NCBI RefSeq assembly: GCF_051014445.1 | Contig: NC_135137.1 | Coordinates: forward strand, 25,607,501 to 25,671,500 | DNA: 64,000 bases | From: Colletes latitarsis | Lineage: Eukaryota > Arthropoda > Insecta > Hymenoptera > Colletidae | Direction of reading: 5' to 3' | Part shown: positions 9,757 to 22,019 of the stretch, piece after piece | Layout: each line of letters begins with the position of its first letter | Numbering within the stretch: position 1 is the stretch's first letter | Position numbers and translations under genes: made by a program | The notes under the pieces: generated by a model | The model's input: only the letters and a program-made list of their open reading frames with translations | What the model was told of the DNA's origin: nothing | Database searches by the model: none

Positions 9757-10502
9757 CAGGGTGTTCGGTTACGTCTGGAAAAATTTTAATGGGACATTCT
9801 AGAATCCAAAATAAAATGAAAATCAAGAATACCAATTTGTTGATTGAGGCTTTGTTAAAAAGTTATTAACGTCTAGAGTTTCGCCTATAGAACGGCAATC
9901 TGCGAACATCTGCGTGCATGCAATAGGTTGAGGCTGATCAGTCCTAGTGGTTTTCACTTACAAAACTGTAAGGCTGTCGATACGTCAGTAAGTAGAGTTT
10001 CTCATGCTGAGTGACCACTATCGCCCGCACGCAGCTGTATGCAGGTTGTCTATGTACAGGCGGAAATTTAAACGTTAATAACTTTTTAAAATTTCTTTTT
10101 AAACGTTAATAACTTTCTAATAACTTTATAAAATTTCGGGGAAGCATTTCTGGTTTCACATTAGATTTTTTTTTTCTCGAAAGTGCGCAGAACTTCGGGA
10201 TAGGTCTATTCACCAAAAATGCTTGTAATTAATCCTCGTAACTAAATATAATTTTTTTAGTATGATTTAAAATTTTTTAATTTTGTCTAAAAATTTCAGT
10301 ACCTACTCGAATTTTTTTCTCGAAAGTGAGTAGGATTTCAGGGGTAGGTGTATTTACTAAAAATGATTGTAATTGAACCCCGAAATCGAAAATAACTTTT
10401 TAATGAAGCCGCAATCAAGAAATTGATATTCTTGATTTTCGTCTTACTTTAGCCTCTAAAACCTCCCATTAAAATTTTTCCCAGAGGTGACCGAACTCCT
10501 TG
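9757..10502. mobile_element. Major MITE family, chimeric copy with both interiors
   Basis: TA-flanked, with the usual ends (left CAGGGTGTTCGGTTACGTCT). The left half carries the class I hairpin interior (9890-10075, with GAACGGCAATCTGCGAACAT). The right half carries class II sequence in the inverted orientation (GATTGTAATTGAACCCCG). Remnants of a second TIR end occur near 10060-10130. It links the two interior classes to one TIR family. Confidence 0.85.
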
Positions 10503-10659
10503 TATAGCGATACAAAGAAGACTAAAATCGCCACTTAACATTCACCATATGAAATTTGGTTTAATTCTGTATTTAAGGTGCTAAATAGCGGAATAATATC
10601 CGCTGAGCTTCTATCTCTGTGTAGTCTAGTAGTACATAGGACAACTCGGCCTTGCAAAA

Positions 10660-11310
10660 GCTGAAATTAAAGCAGGAATGGCTAATTAGTGGTAAGCGAA
10701 GAAAACAAATGGTAAATTACGTTTGGAAACTTTAAACGCGTTTCTCTTGGAACTATGTTTTTAAAAATGGCGTGCAAAATATTTCGAAATTTAATCAATC
10801 GATTACTTTGAAATTTTACAGATACCTTTATTATAATATATATTAGGTATGTTGTATTTTTAATTACCGGCAAGGTGTAATAATGAAAATAACTTTGATG
10901 TATATGGATTTCTTTAAGATATATTTCTCTCTGCTTCTTATCGCTCACACTTCTTGTACAACCGTTCCTTGTACCGAAGTCTCACTCATGCGCACATACA
11001 ATAACCATGATTCACCTAGGCCCGCTCCAATTGCTTGTCTTGGTGTTGCTATCGTTGACTTATTTTTCGCGGGCCTAATTCGAACGTGCTGTATACGGTA
11101 CAATATAACAGGTATTAATGATCAATTGTTTTTAAATTTTCAATCATTTTGAAAAATATAAGCAAAAACCATACAAATTTTTTGTATAAATTTGATGAGT
11201 CAAATGCAAATAGCAGCCATTTTGATAATTAACATAAAATTGAAAATTTTCGATCGTCAATGCCTAGAGAATATATTCTAGTTTGAAACATTATTTGAAT
11301 TTTTATTCCA
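10660..11310 (+). repeat. Third copy of the Mutator-like 3' region, interrupted
   Basis: It matches 8690-9075 in two blocks (10672-10870 and about 11205-11300). The segment about 10871-11160 between the blocks has no counterpart. That insert carries an 89-codon open frame (10883-11152) with a hydrophobic N-terminus containing FSLLLIAHTSC, which looks like a signal peptide; I do not recognise the protein and it may be chance. Confidence 0.55.
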
Positions 11311-11447
11311 GGTAATTATATTTGGTAGAAATTCGCTTTGATTGTGCACGTTTTGAATTATTAAATAATAACAAACATTAAATAACAAGTGCGAATTAAC
11401 ATTACACTTTCAGTTTACATCAATTAAAATTGTTATGTCAGTGAAAC

Positions 11448-11469
11448 TGTTGCGTCGCAAACCCTCGAG
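11448..11469. repeat. LTR-end-like motif shared with 22477-22492
   Basis: TGTTGCGTCGCAAACC at 11448-11463 is the exact reverse complement of the last 16 bases of the LTR-like segment ending at 22492. It may be the edge of another copy, but the similarity does not continue. Confidence 0.3.
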
Positions 11470-11689
11470 CGTTCCGTCGTGACGCATTATGTACGTGATT
11501 TAGGGGTAGGCCCACTTGTTCGGACCTAAGTGAACTTCGGTCTTTGCAAGGCGAGTCGTGGTAAAGAAACCACTTCTGAGTCCCTTATTCCCATTTTTGT
11601 CCCTATTTTCTAAGCCAGGTTATCATACTATGGTATTTTCCAAACCTTTACATATTTACTTTAAATGCTTGCATCGACTCCGGTGTCCT
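11470..11689 (-). other. Probable 3' untranslated part of the R1-like LINE
   Basis: The region downstream of the C-terminal coding similarity stays GC-richer than the flanks down to about 11460 and then turns AT-rich. No polyA or target duplication was found, so the 3' end is approximate. Confidence 0.35.
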
Positions 11690-13505
11690 CTTACTTGACT
11701 TTCCCTTCCTTATAGTGTCTTATGCGTACCTCCACTCTTCTTCTAAGGTCCCTGCCTTTTTCTTTCTTTTTTGTACGTGAGGAAATTCTCATGGATACCC
11801 CGAGGTCCCTAAATAGGGGGAGACCTCGGGGTATTGCTGGTCTCTTACTGACTAAAACCCCACGGTGACCGTTCTCCGGCATTGGGGCGGGGGACCGGGA
11901 ACTCTATTGAGGCATCACAGAGTCCTCCGCCATGCCATGCCTGTTGAGGCTCATCCCGGGAAGGATGTCCTTCCCCCCCCCCCCTGATTTCTCCACCACG
12001 GACGTCAGGTCACTCAACGCCTACGACCTCGCCTTTAGTGCTCGGGCCCCTTGCACTGACCACCTGCAGCCCCCAGGGGTAGCCCGTCATTCCTCCAGCC
12101 GCCAATGTGGATCCTCCCGCCCCACGTCTTGAGGGTCCACCAAGAATAGGGAAGGGGGGAGGAGGAAGAAATAAGGAAGCTGGAAGATAGGAGAGACATG
12201 GACATCAAGGCTACGGCTCGCGCACCCGCTCAGCGGCCTCCTTCTGCGACATGACTACCTAACAGAAGGAGGCCACCACTTGCCATATCCTCTCACTGAC
12301 CACCATCTTCCCCACTATGATGGTCAGCGAGAGGTTCCGCCCAACTTCCTGCTCCAGGACACGGCGCTCATCTGCCCACGCCGGGCAGGCTTCCAGCGTG
12401 TGCTGCGCCGTGTCCTGGGCATCACCACAATGGTGGCACACCGTCGTCGCCTCCTTCCCGTTTCGACACAGGTACTCACCAAAGAAACCATGCCCGGTGA
12501 GAACCTGTGTCATCCTGTAGGACAGCCTATCCGGTTTGTCCTGCCACTCTTGCCAATGCGGCAGGACTGTACCAACGGACCGTTGTGCGGCTTCGCCAAC
12601 TTCTATCAATTGAATTGGCGGAACCACATGAACAAAACGGTCCGTTGGGCATGACGCCTCGTCGCGTCGCCTCGACTGCTTGCCTCCTCTCCTCTGGCGG
12701 TCTCCCTGCCTCCTAGAACTCCCTGGAGTGCCGGAAAATTTGCCGATTTCTCCAGGCTAGGAGATACAGGGGCGGGAGGCACGCCAGAGTAGTCGCCGCC
12801 TCGTGGGAGATGGTGCGATACCCTTTAATTACCCGGATAGCCAGCCGACGGTTGACGCGGCGCAGCATCTCTGTGCTTCGCCGGTTGGCATCCAGGTCCA
12901 GGGCCCAAACTGGGGCAATTGAACGCACCACCTCCACGTAGAAGCGGACTCCAACATCGGGCCCCCCGATATTCGGGAGAAGGCGGCCTAAAGCGGCAGC
13001 TGCCTTCTCCACCCGGAGGGGGGGGGGGCAAGCGGTCGAAATGCTTGACGAAGCGCCACCAGCTGTCGAAGATCAGACCCAGATACTTTATCTGGGCCTT
13101 TACCTCAACGTAGGCTGTCCCAACTCGGATCCGCAGGCCGGCCGGCACCACCCCACGGGGGCCAAGTTTTTGAAAATAAATGGCCTCCGTTCTCTAGGGT
13201 GCCATCTCTAGGCCCAGCCTGCGGATTTCGGCGACGACGGTGGCCACTGCCTCCTTCGCGGCGTGCGCTGTCCCTCACCAGTCTGACCGCTACATTAGCG
13301 GACAGAGGGACCCGCATTACCGAGTCGTATCTGGTGTTCCACAGCAGGGGTCCCAAAACTGACTCCTGTGGAACACTACGCACGGCCCTCCTCCGCATTA
13401 TAACTCCGTCCCGGCCGGTGTAATTGATACACCTGTCACTTAGGTAGGACCCGACTAACTTCTTCAGGTATGGGGGCATACGATGATAGTCTAGTGCCCC
13501 CATGT
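11690..13505 (-). pseudogene. R1-like non-LTR retrotransposon ORF2, 5'-truncated and decayed
   Basis: Read on the minus strand. The 5'-most part (13505 to about 13330) contains PPYLKKLVGSYLSDR and VPQESVLGPLLWN, the reverse-transcriptase palm motif usually PQGSVLGPLLWN. Next comes IKYLGLIFDSWW, then AAALGRLLPNIGGPDV, VIKGYRTISHEAA, and FFGEYLCRNGKE followed by a CHHCGDAQDTAQHTLEACPA zinc-knuckle-like block. After a stop, MSQKEAAERVRE and a Gly-rich tail (VPxGL-type, IPRGLPLF) complete the C-terminus near 11690. These motifs are characteristic of R1-clade LINEs. At least four frame changes occur and the endonuclease plus the first RT blocks are missing, as in a dead-on-arrival copy. It is clearly GC-richer than its surroundings. 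Confidence 0.88.
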
Positions 13506-13513
13506 CTTAGGTC

Positions 13514-15800
13514 CCTGCCTACATTTTTCCCAACTAACGAATAACTAATCAAACCATACCAAATTTTCTTTTCCGACTCTAACGTCTCCACCCACTAAGG
13601 ATAGATATACAGTATGTATGTTTTAAGCAACAAAAATTATCATTACTGTACTATCCTCGCTGTGAAAAAATATACCGTGTTGCGTGCAATCACAGCAGAG
13701 ATACTAAACAATTTTACTGTAAACAAGAACAACTATTTTTATACTTTTTCCTGGCGTGACCCAATCATTTCAATATTGACACGACGTACACGACAGAAAC
13801 TTTTGTCGCAATATATATTTTGATATCTTCGTTTAAAAGAAATTGTAGTTTGCCTTAGTTTCTATATCGGATTCAACAAGAATTGACTGGGAATATAAAT
13901 AGCTGCACGCGAGCGATGCATGATCAGATTAGGACCGAACGAATGCTCAGATTCCTACATAGTAACAAAGAAGCTAATTTTCTAAAAAAAAAGTTCTCAT
14001 TCCTAATATTAATATGATATTATTATACATATAACAATATAAATAGGAAAGCAAATGAAAGTACAAATTAGGGTATGGAAAATTATATTTCTACATTTAA
14101 TTTATATATTTATTACTATATACAATTTATGTTGATTTTGTGTTTTAACAGTCAGAATTTAAATTAATTATAAATGATTCAGTTAATGTATCAATATTGT
14201 AATCCAATTGCAAAAATTTGTGTTCAATAATTTGAACAACATGTTCAATGCATTTTTCCAGTTTTTAACCGTAACATGCTCTAATGACTCGTGAAATAAA
14301 TTTTTTATATTTGCAAAGCTGAACGTTGTATTATTTGCTGCAATATAGTTTGTAACTTGCGACTAAATTATGTTTAATGCGTAATGCGAGGGCCCTTCCC
14401 AGGGGCCATTATAAAGCGTCTCTGAGCAGTGACGAGCAGCAGCCACCTGTCACGTAAACTTTTTGTTTATATTTCCTGCCAGTTCTCGTTGAACCGGATA
14501 TAGAATCATCTTGTAAGGGCGACTTGCCTATATTCGACCACTTTTTTATTTCTTTCCCGTGCACAAATATAAAACAATGTATAAAGAAAAACAAAACGGA
14601 GAAAAGACGAGCATTATATGTAGATATTATTAGATATTTATTACGTTGAAAAAATATGTAATAACAATGATACTGAAAGAAAACTAAACTAGTGAATTCG
14701 GCCCATTCCAGGCAACCGGTTTCCTAATTTGGGCCACCGGGTTCCTAAGTATGTACGTTGGACCGATCCTAAAAACCAATGAAAGTAAAACTATAATTTA
14801 CTATACTTAAAACAAATAAAAAACAAATGACATTAAAAAAAGTAAGAAGAAATAAGTATGTTATGGTCTACGTTATACAGTAGTAATTTCTTAAGGTTTT
14901 ACATTTGCACACCGTGTGTGAACCCAGGCATCAAAGATGAATTGAATCACGATTTAATTATACGCTGCGTAAGTCCAGTTTTCATTTGCAATATTTTGTT
15001 TGTTTGTGGCGTGGCCAATTTACACAACCAATAATAAGCAACTTACATGTTACAAGCAAAAAATATATTTTTATTGTTATATTTATATGAAAGCAGGAAA
15101 ATAAAAATATGAAATTATAACTGAAAAAATACATTTTTAGCTAATATTGTTTATAATTATGCTACTCGTAAAGTGTATGAAGAAATTCACTTGAAATAAC
15201 ACGAAACATAATGTAAACACAGTATGGTTTTCTATATCTTGATGACATGTGACGATAAACGAATAAAGATTGACTTTTTTTGTTCTCGCATATTTTATTT
15301 CCACTTGTCAAATCAGAAAAGTCAACGGAAATAGTGCAAAAATGCATTTATATCGAAATATACTAAGAGTTCAATTTAGGAATCAGTCCAATTAGGCATC
15401 TCTCCCATATATGTTGGGTTGTCCGTTACTTGTTCCTGTTACTGACGTGTAGGAATACCTACATATTGCTATTTATATACATGTCATAAATTATTAGAAA
15501 ATTTTCATTACTGACATTCATTTCACTTCACTCTGTATTAATAAAATTATGTTAAATGTAATCGATGTGAAAAATGTCATTGAAAATGCAAACGTGCGAC
15601 TCGTTGGCGATGACATTTTGATGTGGCCTTTGAAAGTAGTCGAGATGCTTTTCTGGGTACCAGAACGTTTTAAAAAAGAAAATACGAAAAGAAAAGAATA
15701 GAATAAAAAAGGATTTTCGGACGATAAAGACGTGTCATATAAAATTTATGTTGATGATTCTTTCTTTTAAATAAAGTTTATTTGAGTTATTAGTAAGCTG
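13514..15800. other. Unassigned, mostly AT-rich, with one GC-richer patch
   Basis: No coding similarity found. About 14390-14530 and 14700-14770 are GC-richer (for example GGGCCCTTCCCAGGGGCC and GGCCACCGGGTTCC) and may be low-copy host or regulatory sequence. The rest is AT-rich without repeats I could match elsewhere in the window. Confidence 0.3.
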
Positions 15801-15928
15801 CGAATGTTTACGTCAATAAAATATGTCAAAATATGTAAGTGACATATAACAAATATGTATCAATAATATGGCAAAATATACAGGAATATGCAAAATATAT
15901 TTGAAATACGTTCAAATAATTTTATTAC

Positions 15929-16090
15929 TTAAACATAATAATAATTATTCTTAATAAGTATTTTTTTAATATTGTCAAAAATTAGTTGATGACGTTTATC
16001 GCTTAAAGTCAATTTATAAGCTGAGAACAAATGCTCAACATTACAAGATGTGATTGGAGCATATTTGAATTTGCTGAAATAGCATGCTTT
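15929..16090 (-). pseudogene. hAT transposase C-terminal fragment
   Basis: The minus-strand translation reads FSKFKYAPITSCNVEHLFSA, then YKLTLSDKRHQLIFDNIKKI, close to the hAT dimerisation region pattern (APLTS-x-VER-FS-x-YK-x-x-L-x-DxR-x-x-x-x-xNL). It ends at a stop at 15929-15931. Upstream sequence in another frame (NEFYEARLLKN) suggests a frameshift. The flanks (about 15810-15905 and 16340-16550) are full of ATATGCAAA-type motifs also seen at 58460-59200, probably the element's terminal regions. Only the last 50 or so residues survive. Confidence 0.7.
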
Positions 16091-16339
16091 AATTGTTTTA
16101 AGTTCTTTAACAATCTGGCCTCATAAAATTCGTTTACCCATCTGCCAAGAATATTTCAGAATTACTGATTAATACTATTCGTAGTATGTATGAACTGTTA
16201 CCATTAATGATTCACGAGATGTATAAATAGTTATGTTGTCATGTCTGCTACGACTATCGTATACACACATTGAATTAGTAGACTGAAATTGATGTTCGAA
16301 AGCCCAAATAAGCATTAATTATATGAATTTTAAGAAATG

Positions 16340-16550
16340 CAATAAACATATATGACATATGTAGTATGTTTCGACATATGTTTTTATACAAAATATGCAA
16401 AACATATGCCATATGCAAAATAAAAAATATATTTTTAAGGATCTCTAGTGATGAAACAAACTTCTATTTAGGTTTCACTCTTTTATCTATTTCCTAGAAA
16501 CATATGCATTTGCATAAACATCCGTAGTCTAGTTATTAGTTACATTCCTA
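16340..16550. repeat. Repeat flank of the hAT fragment, shared with 59010-59215
   Basis: Both places have a run of ATATGCAAA/CATATG motifs, then a segment with AATATATTTTTAAGGATCT or a near match, then ATATGCATTTGC(A/G)TAAAC and TAGTTA. The order and spacing are kept, so these are copies of one terminal region. It is probably a hAT end, by proximity. Confidence 0.5.
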
Positions 16551-16689
16551 ATTAGTTGAAAATATTAAATAATATGAAATGAGTTACGAGACAAAGAATT
16601 GCTCGCCTGCGAGGACCCGAAAGAAATACATATTACGCTTAATAGCTCACGAATAATTTTCTATGAAAGTATTTCTCCGACATGTATAT

Positions 16690-17000
16690 TTCAATTATAA
16701 AATCGTTCAAATGTTATAGGCACTGATCCTGGGTAGATCAGTTGCCAAAAAACCGGTGTTTGCCATAAAAGATTGGCAGTAAAGCGTACAATCGAACGAG
16801 AGGATCGGTCTGCGTTCGAATCGAAATCCCAGTCCGGGCCAGATTGGTCTGGAACTGTGCAAAAGTCCGCTTTTACGACCAACTCGCGGGCTGCGGTTGC
16901 AAACTCGGTTCATTTGCGAATGGAAATAGGCCGCCGAAAGTGGCTTGAATAGGCACATCGCGCGCGAACTCGGAACTACCGAGAATTTTTGAGAAAATTT
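16690..17000. other. GC-richer island, unassigned
   Basis: It stands out from AT-rich surroundings (for example GATCGGTCTGCGTTCGAATC, CAACTCGCGGGCTGCGG). I match it to no repeat in the window. Overlapping short minus-strand frames exist but resemble nothing known. It may be conserved host sequence such as an enhancer or exon. Confidence 0.3.
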
Positions 17001-18917
17001 GTTCCAGACCTTGGCATTATTTGAATGAAGTATTCTAAAGATATATTACACTTTTAAAGGAGAATTTACCATTATCTAACAGCCGTACAAGAAATAGCTT
17101 TAAATTAATTAATCTTATTCAAAATACGAAAATTACTCCGAATCACGTCGTGATAAAATTGCCAAAATTATTTTATATCTCACATTTAGATACAAATTAA
17201 TTTGTCATAAGTCTTTTCATAACATACTGTAAAAAAAAGGATTTGATCAATGAATTCTTTTTTTACGTCCTTTGAAAAAAGTATTTTTGTTAATAAAAAT
17301 AAATTTATGAATAAGTAAATAGAATGAAAATATGCAATATGTAGTAATAAAAATTACATAATGTATTTATGTACGTTTTATATCATAATCACAATACAAA
17401 CAATAATAAATTTTATGTGTTTTCATACTCCTTTTTTTTGAGAAAAATCTTTTTCACAAATTTGAATTGATATGATCAATATAAGCTAAAATATTAAAAT
17501 ATTATAAATGCATTTGACGTTATTCTAAAGACCATGAACATATTCAATAGACTCCTACCTAGAATAAACTGTGTTAATAAATTATTGAAATTACTATATT
17601 AACGTCATTTATCTTATGTGATTCTAACGTTGTTACAATATTACGTTATGTACATGACTTTCATGTTCAGAAGTGCAACAGTTGATTCGTTACGTAATAA
17701 AATCTAATTTCAAGAAACGTGATGCAATATTAAGACCACACAGCTGGTAGATTTACAATTTAGAAAGATATACATTTAATATTCATATAATTATGATATA
17801 ATAATTTTATAACTGATTAATGAGAAAGTCTTTCAACTTCAAACTTTAAATCACTCAAAAGGTACTAAACAATCAAATTTCGTCAAAATAGCCTTCTTTG
17901 AAAATCAATTCTAATAAAATAAATTAAAGTCTAAACTTTTCCTTTTACACTATATTTATTTATACTTTGAAAAGTAAGAACATTTTTTATAGTCATACAT
18001 ACTGGAGACATTTAAGTTGAGAAAATCCAGTATCTTAAAAATAAAGCGTTTTAAAAAAAAGTATTTCAGACAAAAATTATTCTATAATATTTAAAGGGGG
18101 AAAAGAATTGCATTACTGGATTTTAATTTTGTGGACGACTTCAAGGTTATTTGAAGGTCAACTTCATTTTTTTAAACAAGCCCTCAATTTCCGTGAAAAA
18201 GTGAATAAACGTCATCTGGAACATTTTTTTATGTGACACGTATTTTTTGCAATACATGGTAATTGCAATTGATAAATGAAAAAATCAAACAAATAAGTAA
18301 ACTTTTGTAAATTGTAAATAATTTAAAGAAAGTAAACATGAGAATAAATACATCGTAGATTATTACATACTAAGAAATGTTTGAAATGATGTCGTTAACT
18401 TTGATGCATTTCTAAATTCGTTTAACAAATAATTAGATGAAGATAAAAAAAAGAACATATATTTATAAAAAAAGAAGAGCATAATAAGAAAGAAACAAAT
18501 CTAAGAGTTGATAATTAATTGAAAATTCTTAAAAGTATGATTTGTAATACATAGGTATATCAATGTAAATATATGTATATATTCTAAATAGATATGTGTA
18601 TATTATAAAATACCTATGGTTATAAAATTACAAATCTTTTTAAATAAAATGATTTATTTAATATTCACACAACATAAACTTATTCTAAATTCTTCTAAAT
18701 TCTTCAATTAAAATAATTCATTACTATCCGACAAGAATTTAGCTTTTTAGTAATCACTCGGTGATCTTTGTAAAGCCTCGTTTTCCATACAAGAATTTGT
18801 AAGCTGAATTACTACATTACTCTCAGTTTTTAAAAAACACGAGTTTTTGTAAAAACTCAGGATCTTTAACAAAAATAAGGTATTAAATGAAAAATAAAAT
18901 CATTAGATGATTCTAAT
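17001..18917. other. Unassigned AT-rich DNA with traces of a decayed transposon
   Basis: No gene. About 18130-18420 contains GGTCAACTTCATTTTTTTAA and then TGTTTGAAATGATGTCGTTA; both are diverged versions of sequence at 23935 and 24080, so a very old relative of that element is likely. A small inverted repeat (GATTTGTAAT ... ATTACAAATC) spans 18539-18635. Confidence 0.35.
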
Positions 18918-20187
18918 TGGTCTTAAAAGATAGAAGAGAGTTTTCCAAATATAGTGGTATAAATTTATAAATTATTTTTGGTCCTAAATAGCTACAAATT
19001 AATGTCCAGTTGAAAAAAGTGCTAATGTACGTAGTTTTCCTGTATCATTTTTGTATTTTCACGAAAAGTTCTTTATCTAGTACGAAGACCTTACTCAAAA
19101 TCGGATTCTATAGAAATTTCTAAAGAAGAAACCATGCACACCAAGTGTCGAAACTGCTTTCAATTCGAATAAATCGAAAAAATATAAGTCAGCAACGCGT
19201 GTGCGAGCATTACTCGCTTGGCTTGACACGGCAGTGCCGTAGCTAATGGTGCACCCACTATCTAGATATGTTATGTATGTATATTCTGGAAACTTTCACA
19301 ACAAAATTAAATCCAACAGAAAAAGTATTATGTGTGCATACTTTTATTAATATATTCTATTAATATAGCTGAAAAGTCCATTGAAAATTGTTGTTTCTAA
19401 ATTTTTTCAAATGTTAAAAGTAAAACGGAATGTATTTCAAAATCATTATTTTCTATAACTTCTGAAATAGGAAATAATAAATAATCACAATTAATCATGT
19501 AATTTTACACTGCCCAAACTACGCGATTCTTCAAAACCTTTTCGAAATCAAACCAGTATTAAAAGACAAGGAAGTATCATATGGCTGTGAAGAACTTTTC
19601 TATCTTATTTTCTATAGTCTATATAAAAAATAATCTATTTTAGATGTTATAGGATATAATGAATTTGAAATAAATTTTTTTTTACTTTTAACACTTGAAA
19701 GAATTTAGAAACAACAATTTGCAATAGACTTTTTGTTAATTGAAATTGATTAAAAAGAACTTCATAGGTAGATGATTGATACCTACGAAAATATATTAAA
19801 CAAAACAGAACACTGAAGTACTACAAAAGTATCAAACATTATTTACATAAAGTGGGTGCCCCATTGAACGCCTACATCGGTGTTGGTTTTGCATAGTTTC
19901 GGCCCTGTAGAATCGAGACTAGCGACCCGTTGATCAAATAGCGACAAAATACCGCACACGCGTCACCGACTTATACACACATACTTTTCCAACTGGATCG
20001 AATCGAAAATCGTTTCAACAGTTTTTTTCAGAAATGCTACACAATTTGATTCTGAATAGAGTTTTCGTGCTAGATAAAGAACTTTTTGTAAAAATACAAA
20101 AATAATGTGGAGAATATTTTGAACCAAAAACAATTAATAAATTGTATACCATTATATTCGAGGCACTCTCCCACATCTTTCAAGATA
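18918..20187. repeat. Long imperfect palindrome (foldback), about 560-bp arms
   Basis: The left arm 18918-19480 is inverted in 19625-20187, centre near 19552. Matching landmarks include AAGTTCTTTATCTAG (19069; inverted near 20070), GACGCGTGTGCG-like sequence (19194; inverted near 19958), GCACCCACT (19252; inverted near 19855) and ATTGTTGTTTCTAAATT (19388; inverted near 19700). The arms have diverged by substitutions and small indels. No open frame is shared. Its right edge abuts the Tc1-like fragment's end. Confidence 0.8.
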
Positions 20188-20560
20188 AAAATAAATAGAC
20201 ACTAACATAATAGACAATTAGTATTCAGTATTGCTGCCTTTTGCCTTAATTACGGTTCCTAATAATAATGGTACGATATTTATAAGACTCTTTATACAAT
20301 CTTTATGAATATTTTTAAAATCTGATCTTAAATTGATAAAAAAGTCCATTTTATTCTCCGGTTCGTTCAAAGGAACTTTAAATCCAATATACGTACACCA
20401 CAAATTCTCTATCAGATTCAAGCCAGAACTTTGTGATGGCCATTCGAGTAATTTAAATTTCAAATTTCTAAATAATTTTATACTTTTTTTAATAAAATGC
20501 TTTGGATCGTTATTCGGTTGAAAAATAAATTATTTCTCTTTTATTTTTTTTATTGTCTTT
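20176..20560 (-). pseudogene. Tc1-like transposase C-terminal fragment
   Basis: The minus strand encodes PNNDPKHFIKKS, FKLLEWPSQSSGLNLIENLW and a tail CIKSLINIVP ... KAKGSNTEY, the second half of a Tc1 DDE domain and its C-terminus. The second catalytic Asp (QQDN) is Asn here; the Glu of LIENLW remains. The frame is open from about 20545 down to a stop at 20218. The terminal sequence past the stop (reverse complement of ATAAAAATAAATAGACA) resembles the end of the 4911-6685 element, suggesting the same family. The N-terminal half is missing. Confidence 0.8.
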
Positions 20561-20939
20561 TCTAAATTTTCATTTTTTATGTTGGTACTATAGTTTCAGT
20601 TTCATTCCACTTTAACTGTGAGTGTAATGAATAATTTCTTATAGTAACATATCAATAGTTTAAAGATTTTTATACAAATGAAAGAAGTTACCAGAATCGA
20701 AAATGGGAACACAATTAGAATGTTAAGGTTTTTAAAGTGATATTTTAAACAAAATATATTATGTTGAAATTTAACATAAAGACTAAAGAAAGAATATTTA
20801 TTATAAAATTTATTTAATTTAAAAAATAACAATTCTTAGCTGAACCACATAAACAGTAAAGTAACTGTCACAGAAATTAATCTGATACTAAATAAATGGA
20901 AAACCTGGTCCCAGTAGAATCCTCTACTCTATCAAAAAA

Positions 20940-21905
20940 GCTACCTCAAAAAGAATCGAATACTTGTGGAAACTACTGAACATTATCTGATTAGAAGTGT
21001 TTCCCAAAAAATGGAAAAAGATATAACACAAAAATTATATAAAGAACTATCGACCAATAACCCTAAAATGCACTGTATGTAAACGTCGTGAAAAAATTAT
21101 TAACTAAAGACTAGTTAAATATTTTGAAATATACAAAATTTTATCACTCGGATAAAGTGGTTTCAGGTAATATAAATCAACCCTGGATCACATAGTTACC
21201 CCAGAGTCTTTCTACGACGCATATGCAAAAAATTTATATTTAACACTAATCAGCTTAAACATAGAAAAAGCATATGAAATGATATGGAAGGAAAGGATAA
21301 TTAACATATTAATTCAAAATAAATTCAGAGAAAATGTCCTTAAGTTTATCTATAATTTTCCTCGCCAAAGGTTCATCCGTAGGAAAGTAAACGGTGATTT
21401 TTCTCTCCTCACTGAAATTCAGAATGGAATAACGCAAGTATTGAGTGGAATTTTATTCCTTTTAGTAATCAACGATATCACCAAAACAAATCAAAAAACC
21501 AATTAAGTATAGCTATTCATCGACAATTCGTATTACAGTGGAGAAATCTTGTCGCTAAAGCAAAAGGTTCTAAACATTTGTTGGTTAATACTTTGACTAC
21601 CACGTCACCCATATATGAATGATAGGATTTGCCACTAAGAAACTAGAAAAATTAATTCTCAAGTTAAGATGTTGAGAGAAATAAATTTGCACAGGATTTG
21701 TGAATTTTAGCAAGGTCACAAAAATAATTATTGAAACAAATTTTCGATTATGTAGTTTACAATGGTCTAAAATCAAAATTTTAGTCTTGCAGAATATTAT
21801 ACGATTTGGTCTGGCAGTGAACGTCTTAAAGTATATGAATGGTCAATCACAACAGGTTTCAAATTTTCAAATAATAGATCTGAGTACATAAAGTTGGGCG
21901 CCGTT
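20940..21905 (+). pseudogene. Jockey-like LINE reverse transcriptase, first segment
   Basis: The plus-strand translation, with frame changes, gives NYRPITLKC (usual YRPISLL), SLNIEKAYEMIWKERIINIL (usual LDIEKAFDxVW), IYNFPRQRFIRRKVNGDFS and a degraded GxxQGSVLSxxLFLLxINDI block (NGITQVLSGILFLLVINDI). The palm motif A aspartate is Asn. The YADD region is only traceable in another frame. This is a Jockey/CR1-type non-LTR element. The copy is decayed and interrupted downstream by 22020-23013; similarity resumes at 23014. Confidence 0.78.
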
Positions 21906-22019
21906 TCGATTGATGGGTTATAAAACCATGCACAACACCCTTGTTTTAGCTGTACTAAGTTTTACCTTTATCTAGAACTGCTTTGGTTTGATCTAGTTGC
22001 GTTTCGTGGATTGACGGAA

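Noticed and set aside
12280..12654. 124-codon plus-strand open frame
   Set aside because: It is antisense to the R1-like LINE coding region, which shows clear family motifs; long antisense frames are expected in this GC-rich stretch.
16800..16870. tRNA gene suggested by GCGTTCGAATCG
   Set aside because: No cloverleaf or A box at the right distance; the B-box resemblance is partial.
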